The position numbers and the translations under genes were made by a program. Positions 8,388 to 16,538 of a stretch of DNA of 33,013 bases are shown here, piece after piece. The notes under the pieces were generated by a model that saw only the letters and a program-made list of their open reading frames with translations, was not told where the DNA came from and searched no databases. The stretch comes from Acetatifactor sp. (GTDB lineage Bacteria; Bacillota; Clostridia; Lachnospirales; Lachnospiraceae), in the NCBI GenBank assembly GCA_016303085.1, contig JAEDMI010000003.1, positions 1-33,013 of the forward strand, in the 5' to 3' direction. The number at the start of each line of letters is the position of its first letter. The stretch's first letter is position 1.

Positions 8388-8416
8388 ACTTAAACGTTTA
8401 GATTAAACGGTTAAGT
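8388..8416. promoter_or_regulatory. 29-bp operator-like dyad of the maltodextrin operon
   Basis: ACTTAAACGTTTA (8388-8400) and TAAACGGTTAAGT (8404-8416) are reverse complements over 12 of 13 positions around a GAT spacer. Each half also contains a smaller TTAAACG(T/G)TTAA palindrome of the kind bound by LacI-family dimers. The dyad begins two bases past the -10 box of the leftward promoter, covering the transcription start. It is the likely target of the divergent LacI-type regulator. Confidence 0.75.
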
Positions 8417-8418
8417 GA

Positions 8419-8447
8419 ATAATAACATTGTCACAAGAATCTGTCAA
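8419..8447 (-). promoter_or_regulatory. Promoter of the maltodextrin operon
   Basis: Minus-strand TTGACA (8442-8447) and TATTAT (8419-8424) with a 17-bp spacer. The operator dyad lies immediately downstream. Confidence 0.85.
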
Positions 8448-8455
8448 CAAATTTC

Positions 8456-8501
8456 TTGACATTTTCGGCGATGATTTGTAAGATTACTTATACAGTTAAG
8501 T
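8456..8501 (+). promoter_or_regulatory. Promoter of the LacI-type regulator with a second possible operator
   Basis: TTGACA (8456-8461) and TAAGAT (8479-8484) are spaced 17 bp on the plus strand. Directly after lies ACTTATACAGTTAAGT (8486-8501), an inverted repeat with outer arms ACTTA/TAAGT like the ends of the main operator. Autoregulation is therefore plausible. Confidence 0.65.
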
Positions 8502-8587
8502 TGGCTTGTTTACAGGCTTCCTTATTTCATCGCACTTTCTCTTCGAGACATCCGAAAAAATTAAGTAAAAGGGAATGAAAATTTACA

Positions 8588-9469
8588 ATGGAAAAGAAAG
8601 TTACCGTAAAGGATGTGGCGCGTGAGGCAGGAGTTTCCGTTGCCACCGTCTCCTATATTATGAACAACAGAACCGACCAGAAAATCAGCAATGAAACCCG
8701 AAAAAAGGTTTTGCAGATTGCAAATCTGCTGAATTACAGACCCAGTCATGCGGCAATCAGCCTGGCTACGGGAAAAAGCAATGTCATCGGTGTGGCTTAT
8801 CAGCTTGACCCCTGTACACCGTCGAGAAATATGGAAATCAATACCTTTGTCAATATGATGATAGAACGCATGAACCGCTTGAAATATGATATCCTTTTTG
8901 TGCCCGTAACCGGAGACGAAGACACCGTCTCCGCCAACAGAAATATCAATGCCGTTATCGCAATAGACCTGACCAGAGAACAGTTTGTCAATCTCTCCGA
9001 AAAATGCTTTGTTCCCGTTATCAATGTGGATATGATTGTGAAGGATGATTTGTTTTACCAGATTTATACCGATTATCCTTACCTGATTTCCCAAGCCACG
9101 GATTTGATCGGTGATGACAGCTATCTCCTGATTGACAAATATGCAAATGAAAATTTCCTCTCCTTTATCACAGAGAGCTTTCCTGCCCACAGGGTTATCA
9201 CCCTATCCGACTTTTCGGAGGAGCAGGTAAAAAGCCTTTCCGGAAAAAAGATAATTGTGATAGGCACCTATCTTGCCCTTATGGTGTACCCCCACTTGAA
9301 AAACTCCGAAATGGCTGTCATATCCTCTGAGGAAAATCTGAGTGTGCTGCCCCGTTCAGTTAAGGTTGTACGCAACGACATCTCCAAGAAGGCAAATCTG
9401 ACCATGAATATCCTTTTAAATGCTCTGGACCGCAATTTTGAAGTCAACCATGACTGCAGGGTGAGATAA
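8588..9469 (+). CDS. LacI-family transcriptional regulator of the maltodextrin operon
   Basis: 293 aa, about 40 shorter than usual LacI proteins. The N-terminal helix-turn-helix is clear: 'VTVKDVAREAGVSVATVSYI' (about 5-24), then the hinge helix region 'YRPSHAAISLATGKSNVIGV'. The ligand-binding part keeps the first subdomain but is compressed, with a weak second half and a short C-terminus. It is transcribed divergently from the maltodextrin operon, with an operator-like dyad between, so it most likely represses (or activates) that operon in response to an oligosaccharide. Its ribosome binding site is poor (AAAGGG 14 bases upstream), consistent with low expression. A hairpin terminator follows. 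Confidence 0.85.
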   Translation: MEKKVTVKDVAREAGVSVATVSYIMNNRTDQKISNETRKKVLQIANLLNYRPSHAAISLATGKSNVIGVAYQLDPCTPSRNMEINTFVNMMIERMNRLKYDILFVPVTGDEDTVSANRNINAVIAIDLTREQFVNLSEKCFVPVINVDMIVKDDLFYQIYTDYPYLISQATDLIGDDSYLLIDKYANENFLSFITESFPAHRVITLSDFSEEQVKSLSGKKIIVIGTYLALMVYPHLKNSEMAVISSEENLSVLPRSVKVVRNDISKKANLTMNILLNALDRNFEVNHDCRVR

Positions 9470-9561
9470 AAAGGGAGGCAGCAAAAAGCTGCAATACCTT
9501 GCTTTCATATGTTTTATTACACACAAAATAAAAAACTCCGCCAAATACGCCATATGAAAAC

Positions 9562-9595
9562 AAAGCAGACCAAATCCGGTCTGCTTTTCTTTCGG
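9562..9595. terminator. Terminator between the LacI-type and GH43 genes
   Basis: AAAGCAGACC (9562-9571) pairs with GGTCTGCTTT (9578-9587), followed by TTCTTTC on the plus strand. On the minus strand it is followed by a GTTTTC stretch. It can serve both convergent genes. Confidence 0.75.
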
Positions 9596-9608
9596 TTAAG
9601 CCTTCTGC

Positions 9609-11153
9609 TTAATCCTCATATTTAAAATAATCAAAATCCGCGGCCTTTCTGCTGCCGCAGCCCCCGTTGTTGGCATAGATGCCCACCAGCGTCCCGGTGT
9701 GGCGTTTGGGGTCATCCGGCACCCCTTCGTCGCAAAGATAAATGCAGTTTTCCAGCCGCCCTATCTCCATCCATTCCTTCCCGTCATAGCTGTAATAAAA
9801 GGTTCTTGTCAGCTTATCCACGACCACCTTCAGGTATACGGGAACTTCTTTTATATTCTCAACCTCCGCCATAAGCTCCTCGCCATGGTTTCGGTTAATG
9901 ACCAGCTGCAACTTTCTGCCGCCCTCACAGCACACCGCACATCTGGCATAAGTTGCTGTACTGTAATAGCAGGTCAGACCCGCCTGCTCTCCGTCCCTGT
10001 CAGGATAAAAGTCCACCTTTGTCTCCGCCGTGTAAGAAAGCTCCTGTTCTCTGCGCAGAAGCGTGTTCTTGGAACGTATTTCGTTCAATTGTCCGTCTCT
10101 GGTCCAGATACGGAAGTAACCGGGGCGCTCTGTCAGGCTCCAGGAACCGTTATCGGGGTTGCGTACAAATTCCCACTCTAAATTCAGTTTTGTGTCGTTA
10201 AAATCGTCAAACAGATTTCTTTCAAAAATACATTCCGGCAAGTCGGGAGCCTCCTGGGTGAGGCTGGGACCCTTTCCCCCATTTACGGTAAACCAACCGT
10301 CCTCCGTCCATTGTACCGGGTCCAGTGCGGATTCTCTGCCAACGGTGGTATAATTTCCCTGATTGGGTCTGCCACAGAGATAATAGCACCACCACTTTCC
10401 GTTCTGATCCTGCACCAGCTTTCCGTGACCTGCCCTCTGAATCGGCGCAGCAGGGTCTTTTTGGCGCATGACGGGATTATAGGGCGAATTCCGGTATTCT
10501 CCGTAAAGCGAGGTGCTTCTCGCCACGTTGATGCCGTGTCCGTAGCCGGTGCCCCCTTCCGCCACAATGGCATAGTAATAGCCATCCTTCTTCATGATGT
10601 GGGGACCTTCAGAACAGCGTTCGCCCGTTCCGTCCCATGCTGTTTTCATATCCCCCGCAACGCTCAGGGAATCCTCCGACAGAGGCACTGTCTGCGCGGC
10701 TTTGGCAATCACCATGTACCTTTTTCCGTCGTCATCCACAAAGTGGGAAGGGTCAATATTATCCACCTCCAGACATACCGGCTTGCTGTAGGGCCCCTCC
10801 GGCTTGTCCGATACCATCACAAGTTGCCTGCGCATCACATTATTATCCCGCTTGCCGTCGGCATTGAGCCGCAGTGTGGCAAAGATATAAAATTTACCAT
10901 CCGCATAAGAAATATCCGGTGCCCAAATACCATGGGAATCCCTGATGTCACTGATGTCCAGCCACTCCGGATTGGAGATGGCGTGACCTACAATGTGCCA
11001 GTGTACCATATCTCTGGAGTGGGAGATGGGAATCGCCGGAAAATACTGAAAACTGGAATTCACCATGTAATAGTCATCCCCCACACGAATCACCGAAGGG
11101 TCAGGGAAAAATCCCCTCTGCACCGGGTTGTGATATACTCTTTTTGGATTCAT
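9609..11153 (-). CDS. Glycoside hydrolase family 43 (beta-xylosidase/arabinofuranosidase type)
   Basis: 514 aa from the ATG preceded by AGGCAGG; another ATG 11 codons upstream lacks a ribosome binding site. No signal peptide, so it is cytoplasmic. The five-bladed propeller holds the family catalytic residues: base Asp18 in 'GFFPDPSVI', Asp134 in 'NIDPSHFVDDDG', and acid Glu182 in 'CSEGPHIMKKDGYYY'. The C-terminal 200 residues form the concanavalin-like GH43_C2 domain ('FDDFNDTKLNLEWEFVRNP', 'AGLTCYYSTATYA'). The likely role is trimming xylo- or arabino-oligosaccharides. It lies 149 bp after the ABC exporter gene, so it may have its own promoter. It does not obviously belong to the maltodextrin operon, which ends on the other side of the LacI gene. 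Confidence 0.9.
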   Translation of the reverse strand: MNPKRVYHNPVQRGFFPDPSVIRVGDDYYMVNSSFQYFPAIPISHSRDMVHWHIVGHAISNPEWLDISDIRDSHGIWAPDISYADGKFYIFATLRLNADGKRDNNVMRRQLVMVSDKPEGPYSKPVCLEVDNIDPSHFVDDDGKRYMVIAKAAQTVPLSEDSLSVAGDMKTAWDGTGERCSEGPHIMKKDGYYYAIVAEGGTGYGHGINVARSTSLYGEYRNSPYNPVMRQKDPAAPIQRAGHGKLVQDQNGKWWCYYLCGRPNQGNYTTVGRESALDPVQWTEDGWFTVNGGKGPSLTQEAPDLPECIFERNLFDDFNDTKLNLEWEFVRNPDNGSWSLTERPGYFRIWTRDGQLNEIRSKNTLLRREQELSYTAETKVDFYPDRDGEQAGLTCYYSTATYARCAVCCEGGRKLQLVINRNHGEELMAEVENIKEVPVYLKVVVDKLTRTFYYSYDGKEWMEIGRLENCIYLCDEGVPDDPKRHTGTLVGIYANNGGCGSRKAADFDYFKYED

Positions 11154-11302
11154 ACCAAACCTGCCTTTCTGCCGTTGCCTGAGCATCTTACCATCCTCTG
11201 CCGCAAAACAAGGAATTACATTTTCAGCATACGTTACAGGCTTTCTTCTGTCGCGTCATTTTCTTGTAATATTATGTCAAATCTTGCACATATTCTTCAG
11301 CT

Positions 11303-13021
11303 TCACTCTCTGCTGACCTGATACAGGGAATAGAAGTACTCCTTCTTTTCCATCAATTCCTCAAAAGTTCCAATCTCCTCAACTCTTCCGTTTCGCATCA
11401 CCACAATTCCGTCAAACCGCGTCAGAGTCTTCTCCTCCAGCTTATGGGTTACCACCAGCCTTGTCAGCCCCTCGATATCCAGGATGGCATTTGTAACGCT
11501 GTCCGCCGTTTCAGCATCCAGGGCAGAAGTAGCTTCATCTGCTAATAACACCTGTGATTTTCTAAGCAGACTTCTGGCTATGGCGATACGCTGCTTTTCA
11601 CCGCCGGACAGATGAGAACCGCCCTCACCGCAATCATAATCCCAGCCATTCTCCCGAATCAGGTTCTTCAAGCCCGCACGCACCGCAGCGGACTCCACAA
11701 GTTCATCCGGAAATTCCTTGAACATACAGATATTCCTGCGGATGGTATCGTCAAAGATAAACACATTCTGCTGAATGACAGATACCAAATCAAAAATACT
11801 GTCCGTGTTCACCTTCTTCAGCTCCTTATCTCCCATGGTGACGCTGCCCTCATACTCCGGGTAGCTGCCCATAATCAGATTCAGCATGGTGGATTTTCCG
11901 GAACCGGAGCCTCCCACGATAGCATAGCTCTTTCCCGCCTCAAAGTTTACGCTGACATCCTTCAACACAGTCTTCTCCTCCTCATAGGAAAAGCTCACAT
12001 GTTCAAAGCGGATACCTTCTGCCACATTGTCTACTGTTTCCTGTCTCTCCTTCTCATTGCTTTCCTCACAGCAGGCTTCAAGTTTTTCCATAAGTCCTAT
12101 TGCCGCCTTCCTGTTTGCCAAAAGCACAGGCAGCTGATTGATGGGTGAAAGGATGTAATTCATCATCTGTACAAAGGCTACCACCACACCGGCTGTAATC
12201 TGTCCCTCTATGGCAAGATATGCTCCAAAGATAAATACCCCCATCTGCACCAGGAAACCTGCCATCATGGAAATAATTTGAATCAACTGTGTTGTCTTGC
12301 GACGCTTACACTTAATTTGTTCCAGCTCATGATTCTTTTCCCCGTAGAGCGCTGTAGCCTCGGTCTGAGCCTGAAAACTCTTCACTACACCGAATCCGCT
12401 GAGCAAATCCTTGACCATGGCCATAAAACCCGCGTTCCGGTCACTGATCTCCTGCTCCTGCTTTGCTACCTTACTGCCAAACACCATGGAGACGGCAATG
12501 GGCAGAATGCACAGTACAATCACCACCAGCGTCATTGACCAACTGTAATAAATCATCAGTCCCAGCGCCAAAACAGCCGTCAATATCTGCTCCAGCAAAT
12601 CAAATTGTACAAGCAGATAATTATTTTCGATGGATGTGACATCATTTGTCAGTGCGGATATATAATTACTGCTGTTATCTTTTCCAAAGGAACCTATGCT
12701 CCTTGCTGTAATGTCCGCAAATGCTTTATTCCGGTATCCTTCCACTGCTTTTTTCATGAAATTATATTTTACCGTCCGCAGAATCAGGAAATCTACTCCG
12801 TAGCCCACCAGCAATGCTATTGTCAGGATAAAAAAACGCTTCAGCTGCTCCATATTGCCGCCACCAGCCAAATCCATCAGGCCTTTCAGAAAACTTGCCA
12901 GGACTACCGATAAAATACTGCTGCCGATGGTTGTTATAATTGTCAAAGCATAATTTAATTTATTTTTCGCAAAGAAGCTCTCCCTATACCTTTTTGCTGC
13001 TCCACTACTCTTTTTACTCAT
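11303..13021 (-). CDS. ABC exporter, fused permease and ATPase
   Basis: 572 aa from the ATG with AGGGG upstream; a further upstream Met reads through repeat DNA and is rejected. Residues about 25-315 form a six-helix exporter domain. The ATPase shows Walker A GGSGSGKST (370-378), signature LSGGEKQR (471-478), Walker B VLLADE (491-496) and switch His526. It is a half-transporter that would work as a homodimer or with another half-transporter. None lies next to it, so a homodimer is more likely. It follows the LytTR and LiaF-like genes, which suggests a role in envelope stress or peptide/antibiotic efflux, but the substrate is not evident. Confidence 0.9.
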   Translation of the reverse strand: MSKKSSGAAKRYRESFFAKNKLNYALTIITTIGSSILSVVLASFLKGLMDLAGGGNMEQLKRFFILTIALLVGYGVDFLILRTVKYNFMKKAVEGYRNKAFADITARSIGSFGKDNSSNYISALTNDVTSIENNYLLVQFDLLEQILTAVLALGLMIYYSWSMTLVVIVLCILPIAVSMVFGSKVAKQEQEISDRNAGFMAMVKDLLSGFGVVKSFQAQTEATALYGEKNHELEQIKCKRRKTTQLIQIISMMAGFLVQMGVFIFGAYLAIEGQITAGVVVAFVQMMNYILSPINQLPVLLANRKAAIGLMEKLEACCEESNEKERQETVDNVAEGIRFEHVSFSYEEEKTVLKDVSVNFEAGKSYAIVGGSGSGKSTMLNLIMGSYPEYEGSVTMGDKELKKVNTDSIFDLVSVIQQNVFIFDDTIRRNICMFKEFPDELVESAAVRAGLKNLIRENGWDYDCGEGGSHLSGGEKQRIAIARSLLRKSQVLLADEATSALDAETADSVTNAILDIEGLTRLVVTHKLEEKTLTRFDGIVVMRNGRVEEIGTFEELMEKKEYFYSLYQVSRE

Positions 13022-13032
13022 TTCATTTTCCC

Positions 13033-13168
13033 CTGTCCGGCTCAATTTTCGCGCTCCGGTCAGGAGAACCTGACCGGATGTCGCGTTATTCGCCGGGTAT
13101 CCGTGCAAGCACGTCTGTCCGGCTCAATTTTCGCGCAAAAAACGGAGCTCCGCAAAAGCAGAGCTCCG
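13033..13168. repeat. Intergenic repeat block: 22-bp direct repeat plus two perfect hairpins
   Basis: A 22-bp sequence beginning CTGTCCGGCTC is present exactly at 13033-13054 and 13115-13136 (82-bp period). Between them CCGGTCAGG (13056-13064) and CCTGACCGG (13069-13077) form a perfect 9-bp stem with loop AGAA. After the second copy CGGAGCTC (13143-13150) and GAGCTCCG (13161-13168) form an 8-bp stem. The block is GC-rich compared with the surrounding spacers and separates the LiaF-like gene from the ABC exporter gene. Confidence 0.7.
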
Positions 13169-13192
13169 CGCGCTTATTTTGATCTGTTCAAT

Positions 13193-13939
13193 TTAGATAT
13201 AGCTGATATCCAACCCGCCGAAGGAAATCTCTCCCTCTACATAAAGGGTATTCTCTCCGTTTGGATTACAATGCCCCGTCTCCTCCGCAGCTCCGAAGGA
13301 AGTATCTACATTCATAATCACTTTCCAATCCGAAGGAACATGCAATTCCACGCTGCCAAAGGAAGAATCTACATTTACCTTGGCTGTACCGTTTTTTAAA
13401 ACAGCGTCACTGAAGTAGGCCTCCATAGAGCCGAAGCTGTTCTCAATATTCACCTCAGATACCTCACCGGAAATATATTTCACAGTGCTTCCAAAGGTGT
13501 TCGCATAAAAAATGATGTTGCCTTCCAGGGTTTCTGTACTGACTGCCTTGGGTTTTTTTCCGTTTATCAGAATATGATGATGTTTTCTGAAACGGGGAAA
13601 TAACATATTCAATCCAATGGTCAGCGCGCACGCTGCCAGCAGAACCGGCCAAGGAGTAATGGCTTCCAGCCCCAACAACTTATCGTTGACAATAACCAGG
13701 AATGCCAGTGAAAACATCATTTCCCCAAAGCTGCGCTTTATGATACCGTCAATCAGGATTGCCGCCAAAACGATAGAAATGACAATTGACCAAAATCCGA
13801 TTTCCCCAAGATACCCCAGCTTGTTCGCCAAAAGTGCTATGGCAGCAAATATAATGACAATACCCCAGAAAATTTTTCTTCCTCTTTTTCCTATTTTCTT
13901 TTCCCCGTCCTGTTCAAAAGATACTTCAATATTCTCCAT
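13193..13939 (-). CDS. LiaF-like membrane protein (cell-wall-active antibiotic response family)
   Basis: 248 aa. The N-terminal half has about four hydrophobic helices (about residues 22-40, 48-64, 72-86, 97-112), like the LiaF/DUF5668 membrane region. The C-terminal half (about 125-248) is a beta-helix-like repeat with recurrent SFGS/SFGA motifs ('ANTFGSTVKYISGEVSEV', 'ENSFGSMEAYF', 'DSSFGSVELHV', 'DTSFGAAEE', 'EISFGGLDI'). LiaF proteins restrain envelope-stress signalling in Bacillus. Here the partner is a LytTR regulator gene 95 bp upstream rather than LiaRS, a pairing I associate with Clostridia. GAGGT precedes the ATG by five bases. Confidence 0.8.
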   Translation of the reverse strand: MENIEVSFEQDGEKKIGKRGRKIFWGIVIIFAAIALLANKLGYLGEIGFWSIVISIVLAAILIDGIIKRSFGEMMFSLAFLVIVNDKLLGLEAITPWPVLLAACALTIGLNMLFPRFRKHHHILINGKKPKAVSTETLEGNIIFYANTFGSTVKYISGEVSEVNIENSFGSMEAYFSDAVLKNGTAKVNVDSSFGSVELHVPSDWKVIMNVDTSFGAAEETGHCNPNGENTLYVEGEISFGGLDISYI

Positions 13940-14034
13940 AGTTTACCTCTTTCCGCATGTCCTGCATGCTTTATTGTGCATGCCCTTTCACATGCCTTTA
14001 CTACTTTTACCCTTTTTTTTGCTTTTTCCTTTTG

Positions 14035-14511
14035 CTACTTCATTCTTCGTTTATTTCCCAGCTTTCTTGTCTGAAGCCTATCCACCAGCAGCTTATAATA
14101 GCTTCTGGACACCATTGCTCTTTTATTGCTTCCCGAAAACTCCACCACACTGGATGCTGTCAGGTTCCTTGTAATGGAATAGATATAATCTAAGTTGGCA
14201 ATGGTGGATTTGGATATCCTCATGAAGCTTCCCGGCAACAGTTCCTCCAGCTCATAAAGTTTATAGCTGCATGTAAATATCCTGTCTGCCGTGTGGGCCC
14301 GCAATTCCCGCCCTTCCGTCTCAAAGAAGTAGATTTCATCTATCGGTACAAAGAAATCCGTCTCTCCGCTTGTCAGGGTCAGGCACCGCTTGCCGTTGCT
14401 CTGTTTTGATATGTAGTTCTGAAGGCTGACAACTGAATCATTCAGGCTTCCGCACCGGATGACTACCTCTTCCTCCTCCAGTCCCTCCTCAATTTCTATT
14501 TTTACCTTCAT
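14035..14511 (-). CDS. LytTR-family DNA-binding regulator
   Basis: 158 aa. Residues about 45-150 are a LytTR domain ('FVPIDEIYFFETEGRELRAH', 'TCSYKLYELEELLP', 'FMRISKSTIANLDYI', 'MVSRSYYKLLVDRL'). No receiver domain is present; the first 40 residues are acidic and unassigned. It is probably a one-component regulator controlling its own operon with the LiaF-like gene downstream. An AAGGAAATGAT site precedes the start. The gap to the LiaF-like gene carries four CATG(C/T) repeats (13956, 13965, 13979, 13991) that could be its binding sites. Confidence 0.85.
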   Translation of the reverse strand: MKVKIEIEEGLEEEEVVIRCGSLNDSVVSLQNYISKQSNGKRCLTLTSGETDFFVPIDEIYFFETEGRELRAHTADRIFTCSYKLYELEELLPGSFMRISKSTIANLDYIYSITRNLTASSVVEFSGSNKRAMVSRSYYKLLVDRLQTRKLGNKRRMK

Positions 14512-14554
14512 ATCATTTCCTTTTCTGCCGCGGCGGTTCTCTTAACTGCTTACA

Positions 14555-14584
14555 ATTATAGTATACAGATAATTCAGAATCTGT
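14555..14584 (-). promoter_or_regulatory. Promoter region of the LytTR gene with a dyad
   Basis: A TATAAT box (14555-14560, minus strand) lies 44 bp before the start codon with no good -35 hexamer, as expected for an activated promoter. ACAGAT (14565-14570) and ATCTGT (14579-14584) form an inverted repeat just upstream of it, a candidate activator site. Confidence 0.5.
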
Positions 14585-14627
14585 AAATATGTCCTGCGTA
14601 AGAGGTAAGTTTTTGTGTCTCAAACGT

Positions 14628-14657
14628 AAAAAACGTGCCGGAACCTGTTCCGACACG
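14628..14657 (-). terminator. Terminator of the GT8/PlsC operon
   Basis: On the minus strand CGTGTCGGAAC pairs with GTTCCGGCACG (14634-14657) around a 2-nt centre, one wobble pair, followed by six T (14628-14633). Confidence 0.85.
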
Positions 14658-14704
14658 CTTGTTTGATCTGCTTTATGTAATGATTCTTCACTCTCTGTTT
14701 TCAC

Positions 14705-15550
14705 TTATCCGTCATTTTCCGGGCTCTCATCCCGCGCCTTTTTCTCGGCTTCTTCCCGCTGATATTCCTGTGCCCTTCTGTACTGTATGACCTCTATATC
14801 ACTCTCCCGGCTGCGTTCCGTCATACACCGATACACACGATCCCGCAGCTCCTGTTGTCTTTCCTTGGGTTTCAGATTCTCATCGGGATAGAACGGACCG
14901 TCAATGTAGGTGACAATATTGACCTTCCCCGGCTTTCCCTTTCTCTCGTGGTAGGTGTTCGTCAATGCATACACGGGACAATTCAGCTTTACGGGATACT
15001 GAAAGGATACCGCTTTAAAAGGTCTGATGCCGGTATAGTAGGGCCAGATATGTGCCTCCGGATAAATTGTGACGGAGTAATTCCTCTTTATCTTGTCCTC
15101 CACCGACTTCACAAAGTTCTTCATACCGCCTATATCACAGGGAATGGGAATGGCTCCCAACATCTCCACCAGCACGCGCATCCCGGGTATGGACACATTT
15201 TCCGGATTGACAATAAAGAAATTCCGGTGTGGATAGTTGGCTACACTGGGAATAAAGGTGTCCGCAAAGGGCTGGGTATGATTTCCGTATATAAAATAAC
15301 CTCTGTTATTGCACTCTCTCAGTTTTTGCCTGCCTACGTATTTTAAATGAAACTTTATTTTCTGATAAAGAACCTTGAGCGGCATACTAAGCACGTTCTG
15401 TATCACCAAAGAGCAGATATCCCAAGGTTTTTTGTGAAAATATCGAAAGTCCTTGTCAATAACTCTGGGTGTTATCTCTGCTTCCGAGAACTCATCATTC
15501 AGTTCATCCGAATAGTAGATAATCCTTTTCTCTTTCACAGCTTCTCTCAT
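14705..15550 (-). CDS. PlsC-type acyltransferase, variant motif (last gene of operon)
   Basis: 281 aa. A lysophospholipid/glycerolipid acyltransferase fold with 'GYFIYGNHTQPFADTF' (residues 84-99) and 'TIYPEAHIWPYYTGIRPFK' (161-179) containing Glu165. The catalytic motif reads His91-x5-Asp97 instead of the classical H-x4-D, and the family EGTR is replaced by PEAH. It may belong to a less-studied PlsC subgroup. No clear multi-helix membrane region; the C-terminus is highly charged ('EYQREEAEKKARDE'). It overlaps the preceding acyltransferase gene by four bases (ATGA). The acceptor is unknown; a glycolipid made by the upstream glycosyltransferases is an inference. Confidence 0.8.
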   Translation of the reverse strand: MREAVKEKRIIYYSDELNDEFSEAEITPRVIDKDFRYFHKKPWDICSLVIQNVLSMPLKVLYQKIKFHLKYVGRQKLRECNNRGYFIYGNHTQPFADTFIPSVANYPHRNFFIVNPENVSIPGMRVLVEMLGAIPIPCDIGGMKNFVKSVEDKIKRNYSVTIYPEAHIWPYYTGIRPFKAVSFQYPVKLNCPVYALTNTYHERKGKPGKVNIVTYIDGPFYPDENLKPKERQQELRDRVYRCMTERSRESDIEVIQYRRAQEYQREEAEKKARDESPENDG

Positions 15551-16488
15551 TCCGGCGCTCCGTCTTCACCGCATTCACCGGAAGTACATATACTGTATTC
15601 CAGCGGGATTCCGTAAAACTCCTCGTAAACTCTCTTCCAGACATTATAGTTTTCATCCCGCATGGCAGTCACCTGCTCCCGCTCAGGAAGGTTATCCCTT
15701 GGATATATGGGTTTTTCAATAAAGACCGTGTACTCCTGTATGGGGAATCCGTCCGGTCCGCAGGTATCGCTGTCCTCCATGGTAATAAAAATGGGCAGTA
15801 CCGGCACATGATTTTTGGCAGCAAACTTAAAGGCTCCGTTTTTCAGCGGCTTGGGCTTGCGGTAATTCCACCACAGACTCTGCTCAGGATAAATGAGGAT
15901 GAAATCTCCTCTTTGTAAAATGGTGTCCACAGCCTTCAGAAAATTGTACATGGTCTTCTTGTTCTGGCTCAGGGGCAGTGTGTTGCAGTTGCGGAACAGG
16001 AATCCGTAAAAGCCCGGGAAATTGGTATAATTTCCCTCCCTGATTACCTTAAACAGCTGTTTTTTTCCCTTATGCTCCGAAATACGGAACAGATGCTCTA
16101 CTGTGAAACAGTCAAAGGGATTAAAATGATTGCATGTCAGAATGGCACCCGACTTCAATCCGTTCAGGTTCTCCATTCCCTTGATTTCCTTTAAAATCAG
16201 CTTTTTATCCTTCAGTAGGCCATCCACAAACTTACCTGCAATGGCATAGGACAACTTTACCTTCGCCTTGCTGGAAGGTTTTACCCTCAGGTAGTCTATT
16301 TCGTTGGGCTCCAGAGGCAGTGTTGGCGGGTCTTCCTCCGCATCCACATCAAATTTTCCCTCTCTCTCCAACTGTTCAATTCTTGCCAGCACAGCCAGTC
16401 TGACAGGTGACTTCTCCGGCACCCGCATTTGCTGTTTTTCCACTGCAGCAATGTTCTCATCTGCTTTCACGTTCACTTTTTCTCTCAT
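15547..16488 (-). CDS. PlsC-type 1-acylglycerol-3-phosphate acyltransferase family protein
   Basis: 313 aa. Classical H-x4-D motif in 'TCNHFNPFDCF' (His121, Asp126) and 'LIYPEQSLWWNYRKPKPLK' (199-217, Glu202) as the second motif. The C-terminal domain contains 'VPVLPIFITMEDSD'. About 100 N-terminal residues precede the catalytic domain, including a charged region, longer than in basic PlsC. It transfers acyl chains to a lysolipid or similar acceptor at the membrane face. It lies in one operon with two GT8 genes (50 bp upstream) and a second acyltransferase (4-bp overlap), so the two acyltransferases may act in sequence on one glycolipid. Confidence 0.85.
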   Translation of the reverse strand: MREKVNVKADENIAAVEKQQMRVPEKSPVRLAVLARIEQLEREGKFDVDAEEDPPTLPLEPNEIDYLRVKPSSKAKVKLSYAIAGKFVDGLLKDKKLILKEIKGMENLNGLKSGAILTCNHFNPFDCFTVEHLFRISEHKGKKQLFKVIREGNYTNFPGFYGFLFRNCNTLPLSQNKKTMYNFLKAVDTILQRGDFILIYPEQSLWWNYRKPKPLKNGAFKFAAKNHVPVLPIFITMEDSDTCGPDGFPIQEYTVFIEKPIYPRDNLPEREQVTAMRDENYNVWKRVYEEFYGIPLEYSICTSGECGEDGAPE

Positions 16489-16538
16489 CTTTCCCTCTCA
16501 TATATACACTGTATCCCCAGGTTTTCACCCTTCGCCGG

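Noticed and set aside
8561..9190. 209-aa minus-strand frame
   Set aside because: Antisense of the LacI-type gene, with no ribosome binding site and low-complexity composition.
11252..11280. Promoter of the GH43 gene from TTGACA at 11275-11280
   Set aside because: No acceptable -10 box lies 16-18 bp downstream, so I could not support it.
13022..13108. Longer ABC exporter start at 13108
   Set aside because: The extra 29 residues are read from the hairpin and direct-repeat block, and the ATG at 13021 has its own AGGGG site.
14513..14704. 63-aa minus-strand frame between PlsC and LytTR genes
   Set aside because: It spans a clear terminator and the LytTR promoter, so it cannot be one translated unit.
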